Assembly (NCBI RefSeq): GCF_003432065.1
Contig: NZ_QWDE01000002.1
Location: 806,001 to 870,000 of the forward strand
Direction: 5' to 3'
Length of the DNA: 64,000 nt
DNA from: Mucilaginibacter terrenus
GTDB lineage: Bacteria > Bacteroidota > Bacteroidia > Sphingobacteriales > Sphingobacteriaceae
Every line of letters begins with the position of its first letter. The stretch's first letter is position 1. The position numbers and the translations under genes were made by a program. Below the pieces are notes generated by a model that saw nothing but the letters and a program-made list of their open reading frames with translations, did not search any database and was not told the DNA's origin. Positions 15,595-24,436 of the stretch are shown here, piece by piece.

Positions 15595-17692
15595 GCGGGG
15601 TATACATATCATTAGCAACTTGCGTAAGCGGTACCTAGCTTACCAGCTACTCGCCAATATTTTGCTTGCTGCGGCCATAACACTTGCTGCGGGTGCGCTT
15701 TTCTATTTACTCGCCTTTTCGTTGGTATGGTTGGGTGTAGTTTTCCTGTTGGTGCTGGCTATATTATCATCTGTACGGCGTCCCTGGGCTATAAGGTATG
15801 AAAATATTGCTGCCTATCTCGATAAAGAGCTTCCGGAACTGCAGGAGAGCACAAGCTTAATTCTTCTGCCACCAAGCGAGCTGAACATCTTGCAAGGCCT
15901 TGCACGAGCGAAAGCAGAGGATGCGTTATCCAGCTTAAACATCGGTTACAATCATTTTGCCGGGGTACTGGTGAAACCGGCTATAGCACTATTAATATGC
16001 ACCTTCTTTTACATCGGAACGGTAAAGTTTTACACCAAAGTCGGGCAAAAACCTGCAATAATCACACATGACGGCAAGCCGTTACCACCGGAGAACATAC
16101 TTCCTCAAATAGAAGGGGTGAAACTGATTATAACTCCACCGGCGTACACCGGTAAGCCCAAGCGCACACAGGATAAGTTTAATTTTTCCGTTGAAGAAGG
16201 CGCTGCCGTAATCTGGCATATCAGCACCAACGTGCGCATCAGGAACGCTTACCTTTTATTCAATAATAAGGAGCGGGTAAGTTTAAAAAGTAAGGATGGG
16301 AGGGAATGGTCAGCACAAAAACTCATTAACACCTCTGGCTTTTACCAGGTAAGTATCAATGGTAAGCTGTCAGACCTTTACCAGGTACAGGCTATTAAAG
16401 ATGCTGCGCCGGTGGTTCATGTAAAAACGCCCAAGCAGTACACTTATATAGATGCCGGTGAGCCGCAGCAGGTGAATATTAATGCCTCCTTAACGGACGA
16501 TTATGGCGTAGCCGGGGCACAAATTATCGCTACAGTGGCAAAAGGCCGGGGAGAAGGCGTAAAATTTAAAGAGTACAAGTTAGCCTTTAACAGTAACTTC
16601 AGCTCGCATTTACCACAGTATACCGCTCAAAAGCTGGTCCAGCTAAAGCCACTTAACATGGAGCCCGGCGATGAGCTCTACTTTTACGTTAAAGCGCAGG
16701 ACACCCGCAACCAGGAAACGCGCACTGACGTGTTTACTGTAGTGCTGCAGGATACAGCCGAGTTATTAAGCATGGATGGGATTGTTACCGGCGCAAGCCT
16801 GAAACCTGAATTCTTCCGCAGCGAACGGCAGATCATTATAGACGCGGAAAAGTTGATCAAGGACAAAGACACCATCAGCGCGGAAAAATTTAATGCCCGG
16901 AGCAATGATCTCGGCATAGACCAAAAGTTGCTTCGCCTTCGCTACGGTAAGTTTTTAGGTGAAGAGGACGAAGTGGTAGAAGGCCCAAAAGGCAACGACA
17001 ACCTTTCGGCTCCGGAAGATTTCAGCAATGGGGCGAAAATATTAAAGGAATATACCGACGACCACGACAAAGCCGAGGATGCCCAATTCTTCGAACCGGC
17101 AGTAAAGGCCCAGTTAAAAGCAACTTTAACAGAAATGTGGAAGGCCGAGCTGCAGTTGCGTTTGTACAAGCCGCAGGCTGCCTTGCCGTTCGCCTATAAA
17201 GCCCTGCGCCTGCTAAAAGACCTCCAGCAAAAGTCGCGTTCTTTTGTGGCTAAAACATCTTATAACCCTCCGCCGCTAAAACCCGAAAAGCGCTTGAGCG
17301 GAGAGTTGGATAAAGTTTTACAACCCATGAACAAGGAAGCTGTTAAACCGCCTGCCGACCGGTTACTCGCCTTAAAAAACGCTATTGCGGTGCTGGAGCA
17401 ATTAAAGCAGCATACGGCAATTACAGCTAGTCAAAAAGGTTTATTACAAGCCGGTTATCAGCAATTGGCAACTGTAGCCTCTGGTTCGCCGGGTGCGTAT
17501 TTGCCAGGCCTGAATGCTGTAAGGCGATTGCTGTCCGCAAAGCGTGCAGATATCCTGGATGTAAACGAGGCGGAGCAGGCGATACAAAGAACGCTTACAC
17601 CTGTAAAAGCCGCTCCCGTACCCGTAGAGCAGATGGATGATATGGGCTTGTCACGCAGTTATTATAAACAACTAAAAAGCAAAATGCAATAA
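15587..17692 (+). CDS. DUF4175-type large membrane protein
   Basis: About 701 residues. The ATG at 15587 overlaps the preceding stop by 8 bp and is preferred to an upstream in-frame TTG at 15557. Two membrane helices (ILLAAAITLAAGALFYLLAFSLVWLGVVFLLVLAI; LVKPAIALLICTFFYIGTVKF) precede a long soluble part. That part contains an Ig-like/beta region (IIITPPAYTGKPKRTQDKF ... VSLKSKDGREW; VQAIKDAAPVVHVKTPKQYTYID) and a Lys/Ala/Leu-rich helical second half. This layout is that of the DUF4175-like proteins found in Bat-type clusters. It is tightly coupled to both neighbours, which suggests a membrane complex; its activity is unknown. Confidence 0.78.
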   Translation: MAERGIHIISNLRKRYLAYQLLANILLAAAITLAAGALFYLLAFSLVWLGVVFLLVLAILSSVRRPWAIRYENIAAYLDKELPELQESTSLILLPPSELNILQGLARAKAEDALSSLNIGYNHFAGVLVKPAIALLICTFFYIGTVKFYTKVGQKPAIITHDGKPLPPENILPQIEGVKLIITPPAYTGKPKRTQDKFNFSVEEGAAVIWHISTNVRIRNAYLLFNNKERVSLKSKDGREWSAQKLINTSGFYQVSINGKLSDLYQVQAIKDAAPVVHVKTPKQYTYIDAGEPQQVNINASLTDDYGVAGAQIIATVAKGRGEGVKFKEYKLAFNSNFSSHLPQYTAQKLVQLKPLNMEPGDELYFYVKAQDTRNQETRTDVFTVVLQDTAELLSMDGIVTGASLKPEFFRSERQIIIDAEKLIKDKDTISAEKFNARSNDLGIDQKLLRLRYGKFLGEEDEVVEGPKGNDNLSAPEDFSNGAKILKEYTDDHDKAEDAQFFEPAVKAQLKATLTEMWKAELQLRLYKPQAALPFAYKALRLLKDLQQKSRSFVAKTSYNPPPLKPEKRLSGELDKVLQPMNKEAVKPPADRLLALKNAIAVLEQLKQHTAITASQKGLLQAGYQQLATVASGSPGAYLPGLNAVRRLLSAKRADILDVNEAEQAIQRTLTPVKAAPVPVEQMDDMGLSRSYYKQLKSKMQ

Positions 17693-19467
17693 TGGCAGGG
17701 CAGTGGACATATATTGTTATTGGCGTTGGTGTATTGCTTACTATAGTATTGCTTTGGCTGGAAGTAAAACGTGCCAACAGTGCCCGGTTGGTATGGCGCA
17801 TAATTGCCGTTGTGGTGGCTACCCTGGCACTTGCTTGTATTGCACTGCCGTTGCGCTACCAGGGTGATGCCATTAAAGATACAGGTAAAATTATACTGCT
17901 TACGGAAGGTTTCGATACGGACAGCCTTAAGGCTCAATCGGGAGCGGCCGTTTATACATTAGATAAGAACATCAAGGCGGCGTACAATAAAGCAGCGCTG
18001 CTGAGTGGGATAAGCCAACTTACAGACACCCTGCATGGCGCTGAACTGCATATTTATGGAAATGGCCTTCATCAATATGATCTTGATGAACTTGGTGAAG
18101 TACCGGTTGTATTTCATCAATCGGGAATGATTCAGGGTGTTATTTCAGTCAACTGGCCCAGGCACCTTAAAGCCGGAGAGCCCTTACTGGTGCAGGGGCG
18201 TTTTCGGAATTCAGCATCAGGGCAGGTAAAGCTGGTACTTAAAGGGCTGAACACCGTTGCCGCAAGTCAGTTCATAACTAACGAAGGAGTTTCTGATTTT
18301 GAACTGTCAACAATTCCTAAAACAACCGGCAGGCTGGTGTATACCTTACAGATAGTAACGAATAAAGATACCTTACCCGCTGGAGAGTTACCGTTTGAGG
18401 TAGAGCCCGTAAAACCGCTGAACGTATTAATGCTTTCTGCATCTCCGGATTTCGAAACACGGTTTCTTAAAAACTGGTTAAGCGAACAGGGGTATGGCCT
18501 CGCTGTACGATCCGTCATCAGTAAAGAAAAGATCAGCAGCGCGTACATCAATATGCCACAGATTAGCCTGGTCCGACTTACAGCCGGCACGCTGAATAAG
18601 TTTGATGTAGTTATTGGTGATCTTTCGTCATTTAACAGCCTCAACGATGGTGAAAGCGCGGCATTGAAGCAAGCCATTATGGATAACGGTACCGGTATTG
18701 TCGCACGGTTCGACAGTACTGCCAAAGTAAGCTGGCTTCAACAAAGGTTCCCGGTAGAGAAGACCGTAAACTCTCAAACTGCATCATCTTTAATTATTGG
18801 AGCAAATAGGTCAGCTTCCACTAAGCTTAATACAGGAGGCTTGCATATTCGGCGTATTGAAGACACGCAACCCCTGGTGACAAATTCTAAGGCCGTCTTA
18901 TTGGCAGCAAGTACATTGACTGGCGCCGGGAAAGAAGTTTTTACCACGCTTAATAATACTTATAGTTGGGCATTGGCCGGCGAGCAAAAGGACTACTCAA
19001 CTTTTTGGTCGGCCCTTATCAGCAACGCTGCAAAGAAAAGTAATACGGCGTACCCATATATCGATCAAACAGCGATTAACTACACTAATGAACCTGCAGA
19101 ACTGCTCTTGACAAAGGCACGCGTCGGGAGTTTTAAGGTTGATGGCGTGCCGGTTCCTCTTCAGCAGCATATGGCTATTCCTTTTCAATGGTCGGCAAGG
19201 TACTGGCCTGCTGCCGCGGGGTGGCACCAGGCAGATATAGATGGCCTTAAAAGTTGGGTTTATACTTACGGCGCCAGATCGTGGGCGGGCATTGCAGCGG
19301 CTGAGCATATACGGGGTACATACCGCTATGTATCTGAACATACGGCCGCAAACCTTGTAACAAAACAGATACACCAAAAAGTTTGGATGACCGTACCTAA
19401 ATTATATTTTTATATCCTGCTGCTTGCAGCATGCACTTTCCTGTGGATAGAGAACAAGTTTTCATGA
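17692..19467 (+). CDS. Conserved membrane protein of the MoxR/BatA cluster
   Basis: 591 residues, starting inside the previous stop (TAATG). Two N-terminal helices (YIVIGVGVLLTIVLLWLEV; LVWRIIAVVVATLALACIALPL) and a C-terminal helix (VPKLYFYILLLAACTFLWIENKF) flank a large soluble domain. Within it, LNVLMLSASPDFETRFLKNWLSEQGYGLAVRSVISKEKI and FDVVIGDLSSFNSLNDGESAALKQAIMDNGTGIVARF resemble glutamine-amidotransferase-like folds seen in BatA-associated membrane proteins. No catalytic Cys is evident. It closes the coupled operon before the second TldD/TldE pair. Its function is unknown, but the coupling suggests one complex with the upstream products. Confidence 0.75.
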   Translation: MAGQWTYIVIGVGVLLTIVLLWLEVKRANSARLVWRIIAVVVATLALACIALPLRYQGDAIKDTGKIILLTEGFDTDSLKAQSGAAVYTLDKNIKAAYNKAALLSGISQLTDTLHGAELHIYGNGLHQYDLDELGEVPVVFHQSGMIQGVISVNWPRHLKAGEPLLVQGRFRNSASGQVKLVLKGLNTVAASQFITNEGVSDFELSTIPKTTGRLVYTLQIVTNKDTLPAGELPFEVEPVKPLNVLMLSASPDFETRFLKNWLSEQGYGLAVRSVISKEKISSAYINMPQISLVRLTAGTLNKFDVVIGDLSSFNSLNDGESAALKQAIMDNGTGIVARFDSTAKVSWLQQRFPVEKTVNSQTASSLIIGANRSASTKLNTGGLHIRRIEDTQPLVTNSKAVLLAASTLTGAGKEVFTTLNNTYSWALAGEQKDYSTFWSALISNAAKKSNTAYPYIDQTAINYTNEPAELLLTKARVGSFKVDGVPVPLQQHMAIPFQWSARYWPAAAGWHQADIDGLKSWVYTYGARSWAGIAAAEHIRGTYRYVSEHTAANLVTKQIHQKVWMTVPKLYFYILLLAACTFLWIENKFS

Positions 19468-19492
19468 TAGATACATCAAAGCATAAACAAAC

Positions 19493-19507
19493 GGAGGAAC
19501 AACGTTG
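19493..19507 (+). promoter_or_regulatory. Strong Shine-Dalgarno fixing a TTG start
   Basis: GGAGG (19493-19497) sits 7 nt before the TTG at 19505-19507. Shine-Dalgarno sequences are rare in this window, so this one is a good argument for TTG as the real start of the TldD-like gene. Confidence 0.7.
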
Positions 19508-21142
19508 AGAAGAAGAGATTTTATTTACCTGACCGGGCTTGGCGCAGGAGCTATGGCACTGCCAAACCTGTCGGCATTTGGCCGGGAGATAGATGCACAG
19601 CAGGCGCTGGAGTATGTAGACCCTAAGATTAAAAAAGCACTGGCAGATGCCGGCCTTAATGCGGCTAAGAGCGCAGGCGCCAGCTACGCCGATGTGCGTA
19701 TTGGCCGCTACCTTAATCAGTTTGTAATAACCCGCGAAAACCGCGTGCTTAACGTTGCCAACACCGAATCATACGGGGTAGGCATACGTGTTATTGCTAA
19801 CGGTTGCTGGGGCTTTGCCGCTACCAATGAGGTAACTAAAGAAGGTATAGCTAAAACAGCGCAGCGCGCTGTTGCCGTGGCAAAAGCCAATGCTAAGCTG
19901 GGCAGTGCGCCGGTGCAACTGGCACCGCAAAAAGGATACGGCGAGGTAAGCTGGAAAACACCTATAGAGAAAAACGCCTTTGAGGTGCCCATTAAAGAAA
20001 AGGTAGATCTGCTTTTAGGCGCTAACGGCGCAGCAATGGCGGGCGGAGCAAACTTTGTAAACTCCAACATCTTCGCTGTAAACGAGCAGAAGTACTTTGC
20101 TTCTACAGATGGTTCTTATATAGACCAGGACATCCACCGTATCTTCCCAAGCTTTACGGTAACCAAGATAGATTCTGCTAAAGGTTCTTTCGAAACCCGT
20201 GGTGCCCTTAGCTCCCCGGTTGGTATGGGTTATGAGTATCTGATACCGAAAGCATCTGAGACGGTACAGGGCATCACCCCGCGTTACAAGCAGCGTTACG
20301 ACATGCTGGAAGATATTAAGTTTGCTACTAAGCAGGCCGGAGAGAAGATCGCTTCTAAGTCGGTAGATCCCGGCAAGTACGACCTGGTGCTAGATCCAAG
20401 CCACCTGTGGCTCACCATACATGAATCAGTAGGTCACCCTACCGAGCTTGATCGCGTGCTGGGCTACGAGGCAAACTATGCAGGTACCAGCTTCCTTACG
20501 CTTGACAAATGGAAGTCTGGCAATTTCAAGTTCGGTAGCGACAAGGTAAATGTTGTTGGCGATAAGCTGCAGCCGGGTTCACTGGGCGCAGTAGGTTACG
20601 ACGACGAAGGTGTAGCCACCAAAAAATGGGACATTATTAAAGATGGTGTGCTGGTAAACTACCAGGCCACGCGCGACCAGGCACATATTATCGGGCTCAA
20701 AGAATCGCAGGGCTGCAGCTATGCACAAAGCTGGCAGGATGTGCAATTCCAGCGCATGCCTAACGTATCATTACAGCCGGGTAAAACCCCGCTGAGTGTG
20801 GATGACATGATCAAGAACGTAGAAAAAGGTATCTATATCATAGGTAATGGCTCATTCTCTATAGATCAGCAACGCTACAACTTCCAGTTTGGCGGCCAGT
20901 TGTTTTACGAGATAACAAACGGCAAGATCACCGGTATGCTTAACGATGTAGCCTATCAGGCCAATACCCGCGAATTCTGGAATTCGTGCTCTGCCGTTTG
21001 CGATGAACGCGATTACCGTTTAGGCGGTTCCTTTAACGATGGTAAGGGACAGCCAAGCCAAAGCAGTGCGGTATCGCACGGTTCGTCTACAACAAGGTTC
21101 AACGGCGTTAACGTCATCAATACAAAAAGAAAGATCGGATAA
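19505..21142 (+). CDS. TldD-like metalloprotease with twin-arginine-like N-terminus (copy 2)
   Basis: 545 residues. HESVGH is at residues 306-311, at exactly the same position as in the copy at 8800-10434, and most of the chain is recognisably the same (for example the CWGFAAT, NEQKYFASTDGSYIDQDIHR and GSLGAVGYDDEGVATK regions). The N-terminus MRRRDFIYLTGLGAGAMALP has a twin-arginine core (RRRDF) followed by a hydrophobic stretch, so Tat export is plausible. The start is a TTG with a strong GGAGG. It lies 37 bp after the last gene of the MoxR/BatA operon and 2 bp before its TldE-like partner. Confidence 0.92.
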   Translation: MRRRDFIYLTGLGAGAMALPNLSAFGREIDAQQALEYVDPKIKKALADAGLNAAKSAGASYADVRIGRYLNQFVITRENRVLNVANTESYGVGIRVIANGCWGFAATNEVTKEGIAKTAQRAVAVAKANAKLGSAPVQLAPQKGYGEVSWKTPIEKNAFEVPIKEKVDLLLGANGAAMAGGANFVNSNIFAVNEQKYFASTDGSYIDQDIHRIFPSFTVTKIDSAKGSFETRGALSSPVGMGYEYLIPKASETVQGITPRYKQRYDMLEDIKFATKQAGEKIASKSVDPGKYDLVLDPSHLWLTIHESVGHPTELDRVLGYEANYAGTSFLTLDKWKSGNFKFGSDKVNVVGDKLQPGSLGAVGYDDEGVATKKWDIIKDGVLVNYQATRDQAHIIGLKESQGCSYAQSWQDVQFQRMPNVSLQPGKTPLSVDDMIKNVEKGIYIIGNGSFSIDQQRYNFQFGGQLFYEITNGKITGMLNDVAYQANTREFWNSCSAVCDERDYRLGGSFNDGKGQPSQSSAVSHGSSTTRFNGVNVINTKRKIG

Positions 21143-21144
21143 TT

Positions 21145-22476
21145 ATGGCGATATATACAAAAGAACAGGCACAAGCTTTATTAAAGAAGGTGCTTAGCTA
21201 TTCAAAGGCCGATGAGTGCGAAGTAAGCCTTGGCGGCAGCGAAGGTGGTAACGTCCGTTACGCCTTGAACGCGGTATCGACAGCGGGAGACATCAGCAGT
21301 GTTGGTTTAGCTGTTACATCGGTTTACGGCAAAAAGGCGGGATCCGCAACCATAAATGAGTTTGACGACGCCGCACTGGAACGCGTGGTGCGCCGCTCAG
21401 AAGAACTGGCGCAACTGGCACCGGAGAACCCGGAGTACATGCCGATGCTTGGCCAGTCGGAATTTAAAGAAGCAATAACTTACAACGCTAATACTGCTGC
21501 CATGACGCCGGAAAGCCGTGCCGAAATGGTTGGCAAAAGCCTGGCCGTAACCAAAGCCGCTAACCTGAACGCTGCAGGCTTTTTGGAAAACTCTACGGGC
21601 TTTAACGCGGTGATGAACTCAAAGGGATTGTTCGCCTATAATAAAAGTAGCGATGTTACTTTTTCGGTAACCACCCGTGACGAGGCAGGCACCGTATCAG
21701 GCTATGCGGCGCGTGGCTTTACCGATGTAAACAAGCTGGATACTGCTGCAGCAACGCGCGTAGCTACCATGAAGGCCAATGCTTCAAAAGGCGCGCGCGC
21801 CATAGAACCCGGTAAATACACCGTTATACTGGAACCTGTCGCTGCCACTTATATGCTGGAGAACATGTTCCGTTTTGATGCGCGCAGCGCGGAAGAAGGG
21901 CGCAGCTTTTTGAGCAAGAAGGGTGGAGGTACACGCCTTGGCGAACAACTGATGGACCCTAAAGTGACCATATATTCTGATCCGTTCAACGCAGACCTGC
22001 CCGGCTCTACCTGGGGCGGTGAGGGCCTGCCACGTGAGAAGACCATGTGGATAGACAAGGGCGTGGTGAAAAATCTTTCTTATTCTCGTTACTGGGCACA
22101 AAAGAAGGGCGTGACTCCTGTTCCCGGGCCTACTAATATCATTATGGAAGGCGGCGACGCTACGCTGGAAGACCTGATCAAAAGCACCGAGCGCGGCATT
22201 TTAGTTTCAAGGCTATGGTACATCCGTATGGTTGACCCGCAGTCGTTACTGCTCACCGGCCTTACCCGCGACGGTACATTCTATATTGAGAATGGTAAGA
22301 TCAAGTTCCCGGTTAAGAATTTCCGTTTTAACGAAAGTCCGGTGATCATGCTGAACAACCTTGAAGCCCTGGGTAAGCAGGAACGCAGCATCAGCGTAGA
22401 AAGCTACCGAAGCTACCTTATCCCGCCAATGAAGATAAGGGACTTCACTTTCAGCTCCCTTTCAGACGCCGTATAA
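21145..22476 (+). CDS. TldE/PmbA-like subunit (copy 2)
   Basis: This 443-residue paralogue of the protein at 7460-8797 shares ADECEVSLGGSEGGNVRYALNAVST, SEELAQLAPENPEYMPMLG, GARAIEPGKYTVILEP, GLTRDGTFYIENGKIKFPVKNFRFNESPVIMLNN and the C-terminal IPPMKIRDFTFSSLSDAV, which is nearly identical to the other copy's end. It has no HExxxH, as expected for the regulatory/scaffold half of a TldD-TldE pair. It starts 2 bp after the TldD-like stop and is followed by a strong terminator, so it ends the transcription unit that begins with MoxR or with TldD. Confidence 0.92.
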   Translation: MAIYTKEQAQALLKKVLSYSKADECEVSLGGSEGGNVRYALNAVSTAGDISSVGLAVTSVYGKKAGSATINEFDDAALERVVRRSEELAQLAPENPEYMPMLGQSEFKEAITYNANTAAMTPESRAEMVGKSLAVTKAANLNAAGFLENSTGFNAVMNSKGLFAYNKSSDVTFSVTTRDEAGTVSGYAARGFTDVNKLDTAAATRVATMKANASKGARAIEPGKYTVILEPVAATYMLENMFRFDARSAEEGRSFLSKKGGGTRLGEQLMDPKVTIYSDPFNADLPGSTWGGEGLPREKTMWIDKGVVKNLSYSRYWAQKKGVTPVPGPTNIIMEGGDATLEDLIKSTERGILVSRLWYIRMVDPQSLLLTGLTRDGTFYIENGKIKFPVKNFRFNESPVIMLNNLEALGKQERSISVESYRSYLIPPMKIRDFTFSSLSDAV

Positions 22477-22480
22477 ATTG

Positions 22481-22510
22481 AAATCCCCCGCATTGGGGGA
22501 TTTTGTTTTT
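22481..22510 (+). terminator. Intrinsic terminator after tldE copy 2
   Basis: AAATCCCCC-GCATT-GGGGGATTT forms a 9-bp perfect stem with a 5-nt loop, followed by TTGTTTTTT. It sits 5-34 bp after the stop codon. Confidence 0.9.
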
Positions 22511-22540
22511 TAGTACCTTGCGCCCCCTTAAAAAACTGTC

Positions 22541-23545
22541 ATGGAAACCTTCCCTGTTATCAGCTCCATTCTTTCGGCTACGCATTTAACTGAATTTTTC
22601 AAGGATAAATATGCCTTGTCAGCCGGAACTACCTGCAAGTTGCTCAAAGCAGGCATCAATCATACTTACCTGGTAACTGATGGCAATGCTAAGCAGATAT
22701 TCAGGATATATGATCTTAACTGGCGTACTGAACTGGAGATAGCAGAAGAAATAAGGTTGCTGAGTTTGCTCAAAGAGGGCGGGATTAACGTTTCCTACCC
22801 GGTTGCAGATGCTGGTGGTGCATTAATCCAACAGTTAAACGCTCCCGAGGGGATGCGGCATGGAGTAATGTTCTCTTTTGCCGAGGGTGGCAAGATGCTT
22901 AACTTTTCGGCCGATCTGCATTATCATGTCGGTAGTGTTATGGCGCAATTACATAAGCTTACCTGCAATGTACAACTGCAGCGGGTTACCTACACGCCCG
23001 ATGTTGTGCTTACTGAGCCATTTAACTATCTCAAGAACTTCCTTGCTGAAGATAATGCAGACATGTTGTGGTTAAGGTCAGCTCAAAAGTATCTGCTGCA
23101 ACAGATTGCCGGTGCCGATGACGCATTGATGCGCAAAGGTGCCATTCACCTGGATATATGGTTCGACAATCTCAATATTACCGGGGATGGGCGGGTAACT
23201 TTGTTCGACTTTGACTTTTGCGGCAACGGCTGGCAGGCATATGATGTTGCGTACTACATACTGCAGCTGCACAGTACCGAAAAAGATCCTGCTGAGCTGA
23301 ACGAGAAAAAGAAGAGTTTTCTTGCCGGTTACGAGTCGGTGACCAAACTTACTGATGAAGAGCGGCGGATGCTGCCGGTGCTAGGTGTATCCTTGTATTT
23401 CTTTTACCTTGGCATACAAAGCCGTAGGTACGATAATTATTCCAACGTGTTTTTCAACGAGGTTCACTTAAGCAGGTTTATCAATCTGCTGGTACGTAAG
23501 TTCTTCGAGGATAACGTGTACGCCGGATCACTTAGCACGTACTAA
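22541..23545 (+). CDS. Phosphotransferase of the aminoglycoside-phosphotransferase/homoserine-kinase-like family
   Basis: 334 residues with a protein-kinase-like fold. The Brenner-type catalytic loop IHLDIWFDN (His203, Asp205, Asn210) and the metal-binding LFDFDFCG (Asp223/Asp225) are present, along with the N-lobe strand IFRIYDLNWRTELEIAEEIRLL. The family (PF01636) includes homoserine kinase ThrB2, choline kinase-like and antibiotic kinases. With no diagnostic neighbours, a small-molecule alcohol or amino alcohol substrate is as far as one can go. The 3' end overlaps the convergent lipoprotein gene by 18 bp. Confidence 0.83.
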   Translation: METFPVISSILSATHLTEFFKDKYALSAGTTCKLLKAGINHTYLVTDGNAKQIFRIYDLNWRTELEIAEEIRLLSLLKEGGINVSYPVADAGGALIQQLNAPEGMRHGVMFSFAEGGKMLNFSADLHYHVGSVMAQLHKLTCNVQLQRVTYTPDVVLTEPFNYLKNFLAEDNADMLWLRSAQKYLLQQIAGADDALMRKGAIHLDIWFDNLNITGDGRVTLFDFDFCGNGWQAYDVAYYILQLHSTEKDPAELNEKKKSFLAGYESVTKLTDEERRMLPVLGVSLYFFYLGIQSRRYDNYSNVFFNEVHLSRFINLLVRKFFEDNVYAGSLSTY

Positions 23546-24337
23546 GCTATATTTTAGCTTGCCCATAGTAAGTAGCGTTTGCTTGCTATTTGGCTTTACC
23601 TCAAAAAGGCTGAGCGTGTTGTCCTTAATAACGTAAGCGAATGTCTGCTCATGGCTGGTGAAAGAATCGAACGTGAGCTGATCCACGTTCTGCATGGTGC
23701 CGTACTTCATATCGGTATCTACCTGGAAACTTTTTACCCCTGGTAAACCAACCACCTTGCCCTCGGGTGTAAAAGTTACTTTTTCGTTCTTTTCACCGGT
23801 TTTAAGAAGATAATCGCCGGTCAGTAAAGCTTTATTTATCGCGTAATTGATGGCATAGCTTAAGTTTTCTTCAGGACTGGTCTCGAAAACCTTACGGTAT
23901 GGGGTCTTGTAAAGCACGCCTTTGTATACCTGGTACAACAGGAGTGTAGTGTCGCCGTTAACGATTGAATAGCCGAGTTCATCTTCACCAAACTGTAGCG
24001 TATTAGGCTTTTTTCCGGGATAGAACTTGAGCGACACCTCGCCATTGTTGTGGTTATCCCAGCTAACGTTTACTAACATGCTGTCTCCGCGAAGCAGGTT
24101 GGTGTCGATATTTATTCCGCTCATTCCGGTCACGAGGTCCACCGATGCCAGTACCGACTTGGTTCTGGCTACTTTGTCGATGTAATCGCTTTTTATCCAT
24201 ACGCCCTGGTAAACAGAAGATAATTTTGCTTTCAGCGATGGGGTAGAAATCGCACCGTTGGTGCTTGAAGGCGCTTTACCGCCGCCACAAGAGGCTAGTA
24301 TAATGGCTGCCAAAAGTAGTAAAGCGGTGTTCCTCAT
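23528..24337 (-). CDS. Putative lipoprotein of unknown function
   Basis: 269 residues. The N-terminus MRNTALLLLAAIILASCGGGKAPSS has a lipobox (LASC) followed by Gly residues. The mature part is a mixed alpha/beta protein with no motif I recognise; visible patches are YQGVWIKSDYIDKVARTKS, INIDTNLLRGDSMLVNVSWDNHNNGEVSLKFYPGKK and GKVVGLPGVKSFQVDTD. It overlaps the 3' end of the convergent phosphotransferase gene by 18 bp. The next gene upstream is divergent, so the 99-bp gap should hold two promoters. Confidence 0.8.
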   Translation of the reverse strand: MRNTALLLLAAIILASCGGGKAPSSTNGAISTPSLKAKLSSVYQGVWIKSDYIDKVARTKSVLASVDLVTGMSGINIDTNLLRGDSMLVNVSWDNHNNGEVSLKFYPGKKPNTLQFGEDELGYSIVNGDTTLLLYQVYKGVLYKTPYRKVFETSPEENLSYAINYAINKALLTGDYLLKTGEKNEKVTFTPEGKVVGLPGVKSFQVDTDMKYGTMQNVDQLTFDSFTSHEQTFAYVIKDNTLSLFEVKPNSKQTLLTMGKLKYSLVRAK

Positions 24338-24436
24338 GTCCGGCTAAAATAAGTATAATTGTCAGTAAACAGCCATTTGTAAATACGGCACATCTTTTTT
24401 GCTGTTACATTGTTTAAACGGTAATCATCTAATATT

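Noticed and set aside
22513..22519. TACCTTG before the phosphotransferase gene as a promoter
   Set aside because: One T short of TAnnTTTG and with no -33 box at the right distance; it also sits at the end of the terminator T run.
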